In this document: piece by piece, positions 26,329-35,487 of the stretch
How the letters are laid out: each line of letters begins with the position of its first letter
How positions within the stretch are numbered: the first letter of the stretch is position 1
Origin: Alphaproteobacteria bacterium
GTDB taxonomy: Bacteria > Pseudomonadota > Alphaproteobacteria > Rhizobiales > OSC116
Length of the DNA stretch: 64,000 bases
Assembly (NCBI GenBank): GCA_002400495.2
Contig: NVQL02000015.1
Coordinates: forward strand, 2,543 to 66,542
Direction: 5' to 3'
Notes under the pieces: generated by a model
Databases searched by the model: none
Seen by the model: the letters and a program-made list of their open reading frames with translations, nothing else
What the model was told of the DNA's origin: nothing
Made by a program: the position numbers and the translations under genes

Positions 26329-27786
26329 ATGAGTTTGCTACAAGTTGAGCCAAATTATAATGGAAATTATATGACATCAATGGATTTGAATGCAAGCAAT
26401 AACGATAAGCTAGCCAGCCCTGCGTCTGCTGGGCCAAACCATTGGCGCATGGCGCGGCAAGACCGCCATTTAAGGCTACAAACCTCTATTTTGTTGCGCT
26501 GGTTGGCGGTGATAGGTCAGAGCCTTGCGGTGTTATTTGTGCATTTTATATTGGGGTTTGAATTGCCGCTTATTTGGTGCTTTATTCCCATTGTTTTATC
26601 GGCAAATCTCAACATCACACTGGCGATATTATTTCCTTCGAGCAAAAGACTGTCTGGGGTTTATGCCGCTGCATTGTTTAGTTACGACCTGTTGCAATTG
26701 GCGACTATTTTTTATTTTACGGGCGGATTGCAAAATCCATTTGTGTTTTTATTCATCGTGCCTGTGTGTGTTTCGGCAACCATTTTACAGCGCAATAGCA
26801 CCATTTGGTTGGCCAGTTTGGCCATTTTACTGATTACATTTTTGGGTTTTTATCACGAAGCTTTGCCTTGGTCGCAAGGTGATCCATTTGAAATCCCTAC
26901 TTTATATATGATGGGCGTATGGTCATCGCTTATTTTGGTGATGCTGTTTTTGGCTATTTATATCAGGCGTATATCGACTGAGTCCTATGCTATGTTTGCC
27001 GCATTGAGCGCCACGGAATTAATGCTGGAGCGCGAGCAGAAATTATCGGCACTCGATGGTTTGGCAGCAGCGGCGGCGCATGAATTGGGTACGCCATTGT
27101 CGACCATCACATTGGTCGCCAAAGAGCTTATGTTGGAGTTGAAAGATCAGCCCGAAGTTTATGAAGATTTGCAATTACTGACTGAACAGGCCATTAGATG
27201 CCGCGGTATTTTGGCCGAATTGCAAGCCCGTAAAAACCAAGATAGAGATGATTTCTTAGATTTCCCGATCACTGAAATGATGGATGATTTAATTTCCAAC
27301 CACCGCATGGCTGATATCGACATTCAAGTGTTTGAAACTGCCGAAAATAATAGCCCAACGCCGATATTGCATCGCAACCCTGCGTTTTTATATGCCTTGG
27401 GCAATCTGGTGAATAATGCTGCCGAATTTGCCACACAAAAAGTGGTGATTGAGCTTGAATGGTCGGATCAATTTGTCAACATTCATATTGGTGATGATGG
27501 TGCAGGTTTTTCAGATGAAATATTGGATAAGTTGGGCGAGCCGTTTATTTCTACGCGCACTGCCACGCCAGATAGTCTAGAATCGGGCGCGCATCATGGT
27601 ATGGGGTTGGGGTTTTTTATTGCCAAAACAGTTTTAGAACGTAGCGGCGCGCGCATGCGGGTTGGCAATCAAAAAGCCTATAAAGAAATGATTGAATTTG
27701 GCCAAAAACACCCTGAAATATCGGGCGCACATATAAATTTGAAATGGCGCCGTGGTGAGTTTGAAAAAATTGGGCTTGAAGATTAA
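26329..27786 (+). CDS. regB: Redox sensor histidine kinase RegB/PrrB/ActS
   Basis: 485-aa membrane sensor kinase of the RegB family. Six hydrophobic segments span about residues 60-225; the quinone-site motif GGLQNPF starts at residue 132. The H-box is AAAAHELGTPLST with His251 as phosphorylation site, and the redox-active cysteine of the family is Cys291 in IRCRGILAEL. The ATPase shows NLVNNAAEFA, DDGAGFS and GMGLGFFIAK. In the family, quinone binding and cysteine oxidation turn off the kinase under aerobic conditions. The partner regA follows. ATG 26329 is taken; ATG 26371 is an alternative. Confidence 0.95.
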   Translation: MSLLQVEPNYNGNYMTSMDLNASNNDKLASPASAGPNHWRMARQDRHLRLQTSILLRWLAVIGQSLAVLFVHFILGFELPLIWCFIPIVLSANLNITLAILFPSSKRLSGVYAAALFSYDLLQLATIFYFTGGLQNPFVFLFIVPVCVSATILQRNSTIWLASLAILLITFLGFYHEALPWSQGDPFEIPTLYMMGVWSSLILVMLFLAIYIRRISTESYAMFAALSATELMLEREQKLSALDGLAAAAAHELGTPLSTITLVAKELMLELKDQPEVYEDLQLLTEQAIRCRGILAELQARKNQDRDDFLDFPITEMMDDLISNHRMADIDIQVFETAENNSPTPILHRNPAFLYALGNLVNNAAEFATQKVVIELEWSDQFVNIHIGDDGAGFSDEILDKLGEPFISTRTATPDSLESGAHHGMGLGFFIAKTVLERSGARMRVGNQKAYKEMIEFGQKHPEISGAHINLKWRRGEFEKIGLED

Positions 27787-27842
27787 TTTATTAGCCAATA
27801 CTATAGTTTATATGTTGTCCCTCTCTGCATAAGGTAGAAAAA

Positions 27843-28391
27843 TTGATTAGAAATATTGAACAGTTAGACGATAAAAGCCTGTTATTGGTTGATGATGATC
27901 TGCCGTTTTTAAACCGCTTGGCACGCGCCATGCAAAGCCGCGGGTTCGAACCACAAACCGCCGATAGTGTCGAAGCGGCGATGATCATTGTTAAACAAAA
28001 CCCACCCGCATTTGCGGTGGTTGATATGCGGCTTGGTGATGGCAATGGCTTAGATGTGATTGCTGAACTTAAAGAAATACGCCCCGATAGCAAAACCATT
28101 ATGCTGACAGGTTATGGCAATTTAACCACTGCGGTGAGTGCCGTAAAATTAGGCGCGATTGATTATTTGGCCAAACCTGCCGATGCTGATGAAGTGCTGG
28201 CCGCGTTACTGGCTTTACCAGGTGAGGCAGCTGACGCGCCGATCAACCCGATGAGTGCTGACCGTGTGCGGTGGGAGCATATTCAGCGGGTTTATGAATT
28301 GTGCAATCGCAATGTATCAGAAACCGCAAGACGGCTAAATATGCATCGGCGTACATTACAACGCATCCTATCAAAACGTGCGCCTAAGTAA
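27843..28391 (+). CDS. regA: Response regulator RegA/PrrA/ActR
   Basis: 182-aa global redox regulator. The receiver domain has LLVDDDLPFL, the phosphoacceptor Asp61 in VVDMRLGDG, and Lys111 in YLAKPAD. The C-terminal Fis-type HTH is NVSETARRLNMHRRTLQRIL, near-diagnostic of RegA. The start is TTG 27843; no ATG follows until codon 32, and AAGGTAG lies just before the TTG. It lies 56 bases after regB. In relatives it controls respiration, carbon and nitrogen fixation and SCO/senC. Confidence 0.95.
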   Translation: MIRNIEQLDDKSLLLVDDDLPFLNRLARAMQSRGFEPQTADSVEAAMIIVKQNPPAFAVVDMRLGDGNGLDVIAELKEIRPDSKTIMLTGYGNLTTAVSAVKLGAIDYLAKPADADEVLAALLALPGEAADAPINPMSADRVRWEHIQRVYELCNRNVSETARRLNMHRRTLQRILSKRAPK

Positions 28392-28495
28392 ATAATAACT
28401 AAACATTTATACCTACTTACAATTTTATTGCATTGTTGACAGTTATTGCCAAGTTCTAAATATTTAATAGCAATTCATTAACTTTATTAGACCAA

Positions 28496-28543
28496 AATCC
28501 TGATTAATTCTTTCATTAGATTTAACCCTTTCCCTTCAGGATT
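28496..28543 (+). promoter_or_regulatory. Inverted repeat overlapping the chemoreceptor ribosome site
   Basis: AATCCTGA (28496-28503) can pair with TCAGGATT (28536-28543), whose AGGA is the likely ribosome site for the ATG at 28548. Pairing would hide the site. A TTGACA at about 28436 may belong to the promoter. Confidence 0.45.
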
Positions 28544-28547
28544 AAAT

Positions 28548-30590
28548 ATGTCAAATAAATTAAAAAACAGGCGAAAAACCACAAGTAAAATGATAAAAAA
28601 AGAGCGCGCCGCTTTATTTTCATCGTTTAGAATTTCCATTAGAATCAATGCATTGGTAGTTATGGCTATCATTGCCATGGCGGTTACGTCTGGTTTGGCA
28701 TTTTACAAAGAGATGCAGAGTACCAACTATTTAGCTCAACAAGATAACATTCGTTCTTTGGGCGCTCAGGCGCTGAATATCGAAAAAGATTTCTTAAAAT
28801 TCTCATTACAGAAACAAGAGTTTTTTGTCAACGAGGATATTGAATTTGCCAATGTGGTCAGCGGTTCTTTAACTAAGCTCATCAAATCTTTAGACTTTAT
28901 GAAACAATTGCCAGGTGCTGATACCGTGACTGGCGAAATTGATGCGATTGTTGAAAGTGGTCGGGCGTTAGAAGTGACTTTTGCTGAACTGGCTGCCCAA
29001 CAAGAAAAGCTCGGATTCTCCGAGCAATCAGGATTACATAAAGAATTTCATGAGACTGCTGAAGCGTTTGAAGTGGCGATTATTAAAATTGGCAACCTAC
29101 CCAAAATGCAAATTGAACTCAGCAAAATGCGGCGTTTTGAAGCCGCTTATTTAAAAACTGGGGTGGAAAAAAATATCGGTAAATTGGTGAGTGCAAAATC
29201 AATTATTGCTGGGTTTTTCTATTCTCGCGGGTTGGATAAAGACCAGCGTGCTAGCCTCAAAACTCCGCTTGATAAATATGTTAAAGATTTTAGAACCTAT
29301 GCGAATGAAAACCTGATTTTGAAGGGAATGCTCGAAAAATTTAACACTGAATTTGCAAAGCTTGCCCCTGCATTTCAACAATTGCGCATCGCCGCTGACA
29401 TTCAAATGGAACAAGTTGTGAGAACCGCCCGCCAAGATGGTGCGCGCCTCACACAAATTATTTGGTCTGGCATGGGTGGCATTGCTTTGCTCATTCTGGT
29501 TTTTGGTTTGATCATCAGCCGCTCCATCTCTAAGCCATTATCGACCATGGTGCGCTTGATGGAACGCTCTGCTCAAGGAGAAATTGGTTTTAATATCCCT
29601 GCCCGCCAACAAAAAGATGAAGTTGGTGAATTGGCAAGAGCGCTTGAAGTGTTCGATAAAAATAATGCCGAAGTGGCGCAGTTAAAACAACAAGATGAAG
29701 TTAACCGCCAAAAATCTGCGGCTGATCGCAGTGATGAACTTAATAGCATTGCAGGCTCGCTCGAAACTCAAGTGCAAAGTGTGGTCAATAATGTTGGTGA
29801 GCAATCAAAAACCATGAGCAGTGAATCGACCCGTTTAGATGGGGTGATTGACACTTTGGTGGTTCATACCAACCAAGCCAACGAAAATGCCACCAATATT
29901 TCAAAACAAATTAATATGATCGCTTCAGCCTCTGAAGAACTTTCTTGTTCACTCAGCGAGGTGGCCAGTCAGGTCGAAACATCAAGTGGCATCAGTAAAA
30001 ACGCCGTCGAGCAATCGCAGCAAACCAATGAAACCGTCAGAACATTGGCCAGCAGTGCGCAAGCCATTGGCGATGTGGTTAAGCTAATCTCGGACATTGC
30101 GGAGCAAACCAACCTATTGGCGCTGAACGCCACCATCGAGGCGGCGCGAGCGGGCGACGCGGGTAAAGGCTTTGCGGTTGTGGCCTCAGAGGTGAAAAAT
30201 CTAGCCAGCCAAACCGCCGGTGCAACGATTGAAATTTCGAACCAAATCAACACCATTCAAGAAGTGACCAATAACACAGTTACTGCCATTGGCGAGATTA
30301 GCAATACAGTGCGCGATATGGGCGAAATTACCAGCCAAATACAAACTGCAGTTGAGCAACAAGCCGCCGCCACTGACGAAATTAGCCGTAATGTGCAAGA
30401 GGCGGCGCAAAGCACTGATGAGTTTTCCAATATTTTGCAATCAGTATCAGACCAAACCAATACAGTGGGTGAGATTTCGGCGACGGTGTTGGCGGAGGCC
30501 GATAAAACTTCTGAGCAGATTGGTGAGCTCGGCGGCCGTATGACCGAAGTGATCGGCAGCTTGCAGGAGAGTGCGAAAAGCGTAGCGTAG
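28548..30590 (+). CDS. Methyl-accepting chemotaxis protein
   Basis: 680-aa chemoreceptor. Basic N-terminus, first membrane segment at about residues 33-52 ([20 protein letters not shown]), a helical periplasmic sensor of about 260 residues, second membrane segment ([18 protein letters not shown]), HAMP domain with [21 protein letters not shown], and a signalling domain whose hairpin tip reads [23 protein letters not shown] (given in parts: [33 protein letters not shown]). The ligand is unknown. No che genes are nearby. Directly after the stop, repeat block E begins. A second receptor lies at 51.3 kb. Confidence 0.95.
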   Translation: MSNKLKNRRKTTSKMIKKERAALFSSFRISIRINALVVMAIIAMAVTSGLAFYKEMQSTNYLAQQDNIRSLGAQALNIEKDFLKFSLQKQEFFVNEDIEFANVVSGSLTKLIKSLDFMKQLPGADTVTGEIDAIVESGRALEVTFAELAAQQEKLGFSEQSGLHKEFHETAEAFEVAIIKIGNLPKMQIELSKMRRFEAAYLKTGVEKNIGKLVSAKSIIAGFFYSRGLDKDQRASLKTPLDKYVKDFRTYANENLILKGMLEKFNTEFAKLAPAFQQLRIAADIQMEQVVRTARQDGARLTQIIWSGMGGIALLILVFGLIISRSISKPLSTMVRLMERSAQGEIGFNIPARQQKDEVGELARALEVFDKNNAEVAQLKQQDEVNRQKSAADRSDELNSIAGSLETQVQSVVNNVGEQSKTMSSESTRLDGVIDTLVVHTNQANENATNISKQINMIASASEELSCSLSEVASQVETSSGISKNAVEQSQQTNETVRTLASSAQAIGDVVKLISDIAEQTNLLALNATIEAARAGDAGKGFAVVASEVKNLASQTAGATIEISNQINTIQEVTNNTVTAIGEISNTVRDMGEITSQIQTAVEQQAAATDEISRNVQEAAQSTDEFSNILQSVSDQTNTVGEISATVLAEADKTSEQIGELGGRMTEVIGSLQESAKSVA

Positions 30591-30597
30591 CTTTAGC

Positions 30598-30953
30598 TAC
30601 GCTTTTTATGCTTGGCACTGCGTGCGTTCGCTCCGCTCTCTAGCCACGCCTAACGGCGACGCGCAGTCGCGCTTGCCTCAGCTTAAAGGCTTCGGACTCT
30701 TTTCCCAAGCAAAGCACAATGAGTAAACTATTTAGCACCTATACTCGGTGCTTCGCCAAACTCTAGCTAACTTAGCTCACTAAGCATAATGCGGTTAGGT
30801 TGGGTGGTGAGTTTACATCCGACCAGCGGCTGAGTGGCTTAGCTAGAGAGCGGAGCGAACGCACGCAGTGCCAAACATAATGCAGACTTCCAGAGCCTAG
30901 GCAGGAGTGCTACCCTGTATAGGCTGTAAAAAGACAGTTGCTTGGTGACGTTT
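30598..30953. repeat. Intergenic repeat block E with perfect 32-bp inverted ends
   Basis: The core 30612-30874 is bounded by a perfect 32-bp inverted repeat (30612-30643 and 30843-30874; core word GCGTTCGCTCCGCTC). Inside are the GCCTAACGGCGACGCG module, a variable AT-rich centre, and the GCGGTTAGGTTGGGTGGTG / CCGACCAGCGGCTGAGTGG module. Outside on the right is the CAGACTTCCAGAGC ... CTGTATAGGCTG module and a small CTGT/ACAG hairpin. Relative to that outer module, the core is inverted compared with blocks F and G. Confidence 0.92.
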
Positions 30954-30974
30954 ACCATCTTAAAATAGGTGTAT

Positions 30975-31994
30975 ATGAAAATCTCAGAAGTAAAAACACA
31001 TGCAAAGCATTGGGCTGAAGATAATATTTCTAACCTCAGTGGGTTTGTTGGAGCTTATTTAACGGGTTCGACAATCTGGAAGAATGAGGATGAGCTGCAT
31101 GCGCCTAGTTCTGATGTGGATATATTTATTGTCATGCAAACTGATGAATTGCCAGCGAAAATTGGTAAGATAAATTATCAAAATGTTACGTTAGAAATTA
31201 ATTTCATTAATTTTGCCAGCATTTCCGATCCACGGGTTATATTGGCGCAATATCACATTGCCAATGCCTTTTATAAAGACTCGATATTGCTTGACCCCTT
31301 GGGGCAATTGGCGCCGATCCTCAAGGCTGTTAAGGCGCAATTTGCTGAACCTATTTGGGTGACAAAAAGATGTGAAGATGCTCGAGAAAATGCTAAAAAC
31401 TGGCTAAAAGTATTTCAGCAAGCTTCGGAATTACACGATCAAATCACGGCTCTGTTTTTTGCGGCTGGTGTTACGACTCACATGCTATTGGTGGCGGGGT
31501 TGAAAAACCCGACGATTCGGCGGCGCTATGTTGAATGTAACATTCTGCTGCAGCAATGTGATTATGGCGATATTTGTAACGCTCTGCTGACTACGCTTGG
31601 CAGCCAAAGTCTGAGCCAACAAACCGTCTTAGATCATCTGAACAAATTAAATGAGCATTTTACGACGGCCTGTAAAGTTATGAAATCACCTTATATGTTT
31701 GCGGCAGATATGAGTATGGATTTAAAATCCATCGCGATTGGTGGCAGCGCTGAAATGATTGAGGCTGGATATCATAGAGAGGCGGTGTTTTGGCTGATTG
31801 CCATTTATGGCCGCAGCCGCGCGGTTATATATGCTGATGGCAGTGAGGCACAATTAAATGCCATTGATGCCGATTTATGGAGCTTGCTTAATGATTTAGG
31901 CATTGATAACCAGCAAGACATGGATATACGTGCCACAATGATTGCAGATGACATTGAAACTACGTGGCAAATCGCGATGAAAATTATAGCTTAA
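30975..31994 (+). CDS. Predicted nucleotidyltransferase (Pol-beta superfamily)
   Basis: 339-aa protein whose N-terminus has the nucleotidyltransferase signature: GAYLTGSTIWKNEDE (GS motif) followed by SSDVDIFIVMQ, giving the GS...DxD pattern of catalytic metal ligands, and a possible third acidic residue in VTLEINFINF. The remaining 230 residues look helical and I do not recognise them; aminoglycoside nucleotidyltransferases have a similar plan, but nothing shows a drug substrate. ATG 30975 has AGG six bases upstream and is preferred over GTG 30969. It directly follows repeat block E and its last four bases overlap the convergent PfkB gene. Confidence 0.72.
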   Translation: MKISEVKTHAKHWAEDNISNLSGFVGAYLTGSTIWKNEDELHAPSSDVDIFIVMQTDELPAKIGKINYQNVTLEINFINFASISDPRVILAQYHIANAFYKDSILLDPLGQLAPILKAVKAQFAEPIWVTKRCEDARENAKNWLKVFQQASELHDQITALFFAAGVTTHMLLVAGLKNPTIRRRYVECNILLQQCDYGDICNALLTTLGSQSLSQQTVLDHLNKLNEHFTTACKVMKSPYMFAADMSMDLKSIAIGGSAEMIEAGYHREAVFWLIAIYGRSRAVIYADGSEAQLNAIDADLWSLLNDLGIDNQQDMDIRATMIADDIETTWQIAMKIIA

Positions 31995-33118
31995 ATTAAT
32001 TTATAAGTAACGCAGCCTGTGTCGTCGTAGGTTTTGAGTTTTTTCTTGAGCGTGCTGCGTTTTAGCAAACCAGATTGGGTATCAACTTTACCAACCACTG
32101 AGGCTGAATTTAGCGTTGCAGCATGGGCGGCATCTTGTATCGATGCGCCATCAACCAAAAGTGAGGCAAATGTCGAGAAGAAAGCATCGCCAGCGCCTGC
32201 TGTGCCTTTCACTTCAACTTTATTGGCCTTGCAAAAATACATGCCGTCTTTGGTGCCAATATAAGCGCCTTCTTTGCCATTGGTCAGCACAAAGGTTTCA
32301 ATGCCCAAATCAATAATGGTGGCGAAAAAATCACCTAATGACATTGTAAAGCCGCCCGAAGATAAGCCGTTGGCTACCAATTCTGGTATATTCTCGGATT
32401 CATCACCAACATTGATTAACGGATGGGTTTTGGATAGTTTGGCTTTTTTGGCATCTCTTAAAATGAGTGGTATTAATTTGGCGGTCTCTGCGGAGTTTAA
32501 AGACAATATATCAATCAGCTTCAAACTTTTAAAGAAATCTTCACTGCGTGATGACAATTGGCGAATGCCAGGGTTGGCCGCCACTTTGGCACCAGATTGT
32601 TTGGCCAAAGCCACAATGTGTGGAAAGGCCGCGCTTGAATCGCCTGAAAGACCTGTGATGTAAACCAAATCCATGCCAGCAAAATGTTCAGCCCTCACTT
32701 CATCGGAACGCAAACGGGTGTTAGCACCGCGCGCGACAAATATGGTTGGGTTTTTAACATGCGATGAAACCATGATAGAGCGGCCAGTGGCGGCTTTTTC
32801 AGTGACAATCACATGATCGGCATTGATACCTTCTTTTGCATAGACGTCAGTTACATTAACACCTGCATAGTCATCACCAATTTTAACGATGGACGACATA
32901 TCAAAGCCCAACCGCGCCATAGACACAGCCGCATTGGTGGCACCGCCGCCAACAAAGGCTTCAATGCTTTCGGCTTCGACTTTGTGGCCTTCTTCAAACA
33001 ATAGATAAGAAGAGGTGGCGTTATGCATGGTCATCCGTTCAATGAATTCATCTTCAATGATGGCGATAAAATCATTTGTTGCGCCGCCGATGGTAATGGC
33101 TTTCATAGTGGCATCCAC
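31991..33118 (-). CDS. PfkB family carbohydrate kinase
   Basis: Ribokinase-fold sugar or nucleoside kinase, about 375 aa. Seen are the N-terminal GGATNDFIAII, the substrate-side GGGATNAAVSMARLG, the central NPGIRQL, and the C-terminal catalytic/anion-hole motif GTAGAGDAFFSTFASLL with the catalytic Asp. The substrate is uncertain. Its position downstream of a class II aldolase (81 bases) and a GntR regulator suggests a sugar-phosphate route ending in aldolytic cleavage, so a sugar or sugar-phosphate kinase (tagatose/fructose-phosphate type) fits better than adenosine kinase. Start ATG 33118; ATG 33106 is possible. Confidence 0.85.
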   Translation of the reverse strand: MDATMKAITIGGATNDFIAIIEDEFIERMTMHNATSSYLLFEEGHKVEAESIEAFVGGGATNAAVSMARLGFDMSSIVKIGDDYAGVNVTDVYAKEGINADHVIVTEKAATGRSIMVSSHVKNPTIFVARGANTRLRSDEVRAEHFAGMDLVYITGLSGDSSAAFPHIVALAKQSGAKVAANPGIRQLSSRSEDFFKSLKLIDILSLNSAETAKLIPLILRDAKKAKLSKTHPLINVGDESENIPELVANGLSSGGFTMSLGDFFATIIDLGIETFVLTNGKEGAYIGTKDGMYFCKANKVEVKGTAGAGDAFFSTFASLLVDGASIQDAAHAATLNSASVVGKVDTQSGLLKRSTLKKKLKTYDDTGCVTYKLI

Positions 33119-33199
33119 TTAAATTATTATTTTTACATTTCATATGCCAGCGGGGGTTTTTCTCCCCCGCTGGCTAAACTTATATGTCCAGGTGGACGA

Positions 33200-34276
33200 T
33201 TATTTGGCGATAGATTTGCCATAAGATTGCAGGTCTTTAAACGATTCAACCATACGATCAGCAAAACCAATTTCGCAAGCCCGCACCCATTTACGTGGGT
33301 CGTAAAACTTCTTATATGGTGTGCCGTCTGCGGGGTCGATTTGGTGCTTAAATGCAATGGCGTGGGCATCTACATAGTCACCAATTGGTTTGGCATAGGC
33401 AAATTGAGTGTCGGTGTCGATGTTCATTTTGAACACTCCATAACCCAATGCTTCGGCAATTTTGGCTTTTTCTGAGCCTGAACCGCCATGGAAAACCAAA
33501 TGCAGTGGATTGTCAGCTAAATTGTGCGTTTTTTGAACTAAAGACTGAGAGTTTTTCAAAATTTCTGGGCGCAATTCAACATTGCCTGGCTTGTAAACGC
33601 CATGGACGTTGCCAAAACTTGCAGCTACAGAGAAATGGCCGATTGGGTTGAGCAGGTCGTAAGCTGCCAAAACATCTTCAGGTTGGGTGTAAAGATGGTC
33701 GGTATTGGCGCCTTCTTCAAGGTCATGACCAACGCCATCTTCTTCGCCGCCGGTGATGCCCAATTCAATCTCCAGCGACATATCGATTTTGGCCATACGT
33801 TCTAAATAACGGGCAGATGTTTCAAGGTTTACGCTTGTGTCTTCTTCGGACAAGTCAATCATATGGCTCGAGAATAATGGATGGCCGTGAATTTTGTAAT
33901 AAGCTTCACCAAAATCAAGCAGGCCGTCAATCCATGGTAGGAATTTACGGTTGGCATGATCGGTATGCAAAACAACTGCCACGCCATAATGTTCGGCCAT
34001 TAAATGCACGTGATGGCAGGCTGATACGCCGCCTTTTACACGGGCTGTATGCGAGTCGGCCAATGAAGGGCCGCCAAAAAATGCCGCGCCACCATTTGAC
34101 ATCTGAATGATGATGTCAGAGCCAGCTTTTGCCGCTGCTTCTAGTGCCGCATTGGCAGTGCTGGTGCTGGTTACGTTAACCGCAGGCAATGCATAGCCGC
34201 CAGATTTGCATGCATCGACCAATTCGAAATATGCTTTACCAGTCACAACGCCTGGTTTTAAAGAATTCGTACCCAT
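33200..34276 (-). CDS. fba: Class II fructose-bisphosphate aldolase
   Basis: Zinc-dependent aldolase of the FbaA type, 358 aa. Features are the N-terminal YALPAVNVTSTSTANAALEA, the zinc ligand segment VVLHTDHA, GGEEDGV (family-typical loop), LVFHGGSGSEK and the substrate-binding FKMNIDTDTQFAYA. ATG 34276 is chosen because GAAGGGA lies seven bases before it; the upstream ATG 34291 would place that site inside the gene. It catalyses cleavage or synthesis of fructose 1,6-bisphosphate in glycolysis or gluconeogenesis. It sits between PfkB and GntR genes on the same strand. Confidence 0.95.
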   Translation of the reverse strand: MGTNSLKPGVVTGKAYFELVDACKSGGYALPAVNVTSTSTANAALEAAAKAGSDIIIQMSNGGAAFFGGPSLADSHTARVKGGVSACHHVHLMAEHYGVAVVLHTDHANRKFLPWIDGLLDFGEAYYKIHGHPLFSSHMIDLSEEDTSVNLETSARYLERMAKIDMSLEIELGITGGEEDGVGHDLEEGANTDHLYTQPEDVLAAYDLLNPIGHFSVAASFGNVHGVYKPGNVELRPEILKNSQSLVQKTHNLADNPLHLVFHGGSGSEKAKIAEALGYGVFKMNIDTDTQFAYAKPIGDYVDAHAIAFKHQIDPADGTPYKKFYDPRKWVRACEIGFADRMVESFKDLQSYGKSIAK

Positions 34277-34396
34277 AATTTTTCCCTTCATGAGTTATTC
34301 AAAATTATCATTCTTGGTTATTCTTAAAGGCCTAATCGTTGCCCCTAATTTACTCAATTTACCCGTTTTATTCAAGCGCAAACGCCATCTACCATG

Positions 34397-35176
34397 TTAG
34401 ACAATAGACGGAAAGCGTGTGGTTTTTACATCCAATTGCAGTTCAGTTACAAAATCATAGCTGTCGCCACGATAGAATGAGCGGGTAAATTCGACCGCGC
34501 GGCCATCCTTTAAATACGAGCGTCTTTCCATATAAAGCGCGACGCTATTGGCACCCAGATTCAGCAATTCGGCCATTTCGGGGCTGAATAGCTCGGCGCG
34601 CAAACGCTGCAAGGCGCGGTATGGGCGGTGATTTGTCGAGGTTAGCACATCGTATAAAGACAGGGTGACCAGATCTGGCGAGGGCAAAAATATGCGCGGC
34701 ACGGTGGTATATTCAATGGCCACCGGTTTATCTGCACCATAACGTATACGCGCCAAGCGCGAAACTTCGGTACCGGGTGATATATTCAACGCCATGGCCT
34801 CTTCGGGGCTGGCAACGCCAATAGAGCGGTCAAGCCACTTTACTCCCGGGGTCATGCCGCGTTTGGCCATTTCTTCTGTAAAGCCAGTGAGTTTGGACAT
34901 TGGCTGTTCCATACGGCCTTTGACGAATGTGCCCGCACCTTGGCGTTGGACAAGCAAGCCTTCATCTACCAGTTCACGCACGGCTTTGCGCACCGTCACG
35001 CGTGAAATGCCCAAGTCGGCTGCAATGTCGCGTTCGGCAGGAATGGCATCATCAACTGCAATAGCACCAAGCTCCATAGCTTCTTTAATCAATTGTTGTA
35101 ATTGACGATAAAGCGGAGTTGGGCTGCCTTCATTAAGATGGAAATTTGAAAATACTGTACTCTCAGATTTTGCCAT
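34397..35176 (-). CDS. GntR/HutC family regulator with UTRA domain
   Basis: 259-aa regulator: N-terminal winged helix (PLYRQLQQLI to GISRVTVRKAVRELVDEGLL and the wing QRQGAGTFV) and a C-terminal UTRA effector domain (from about residue 100; SRLARIRYGADKPVAIEYT, RLRAELFSPEMAELLNL). This subfamily includes NagR/NagQ/DasR-type sensors of amino-sugar phosphates. It is 120 bases upstream of fba on the same strand, and repeated TGGTAT half-sites lie upstream of its own start, so it probably controls itself and may control fba-pfkB. The effector is unknown. Confidence 0.93.
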   Translation of the reverse strand: MAKSESTVFSNFHLNEGSPTPLYRQLQQLIKEAMELGAIAVDDAIPAERDIAADLGISRVTVRKAVRELVDEGLLVQRQGAGTFVKGRMEQPMSKLTGFTEEMAKRGMTPGVKWLDRSIGVASPEEAMALNISPGTEVSRLARIRYGADKPVAIEYTTVPRIFLPSPDLVTLSLYDVLTSTNHRPYRALQRLRAELFSPEMAELLNLGANSVALYMERRSYLKDGRAVEFTRSFYRGDSYDFVTELQLDVKTTRFPSIV

Positions 35177-35237
35177 TGTGATGTGCCTTATTCAATTTCA
35201 CGAAGAAGCTGTTCAAATAATATTATGCATCATATGT

Positions 35238-35473
35238 ACCAATTTAACCATTTAGTCCATAGAATATCGTAATATTGGCTAAAAATATGATAAACCATAA
35301 TACCAATGTGATACCATTTTTACGTTGGTATTACCCTGTGGAAATATTACTTTATATTATATTTATCAGATAGTTATCTAACTACCATTTTAGTAAATAT
35401 TGTGTATTGGGGGTAAAACATAATACCATTCATACAAATTATTGACAGAGGTATTGTATTGGTTTCTAGATCG
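35238..35473. promoter_or_regulatory. Cluster of TACCA/TGGTAT half-sites upstream of gntR
   Basis: Words include TACCAATTT (near 35237), AATACCAATGTGATACCAT (about 35299-35317), TTGGTATTACC (about 35325-35335), AATACCATT (35422-35430) and GGTATTGTATTGG (35450-35462). GGTATTACC is nearly palindromic and resembles the TGGT...ACCA operators of NagR-type GntR proteins. The last site overlaps the promoter proposed for the structured RNA at 35.5 kb. The binding protein is inferred. Confidence 0.5.
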
Positions 35474-35481
35474 GCTATAAA
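35454..35481 (+). promoter_or_regulatory. Promoter candidate for structured RNA
   Basis: TTGTAT (35454-35459), 16-base spacer, TATAAA (35476-35481). A TTGACA at 35442-35447 is an alternative -35 with a weaker -10. It points away from gntR, toward the hairpin-rich stretch that ends in a terminator at 35723. Confidence 0.45.
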
Positions 35482-35487
35482 TATATT

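Noticed and set aside
27945..27956. GGGTTCGAACC, tRNA T-loop-like word
   Set aside because: It is inside regA with correct coding context; no cloverleaf arms surround it. No tRNA was found in the window.
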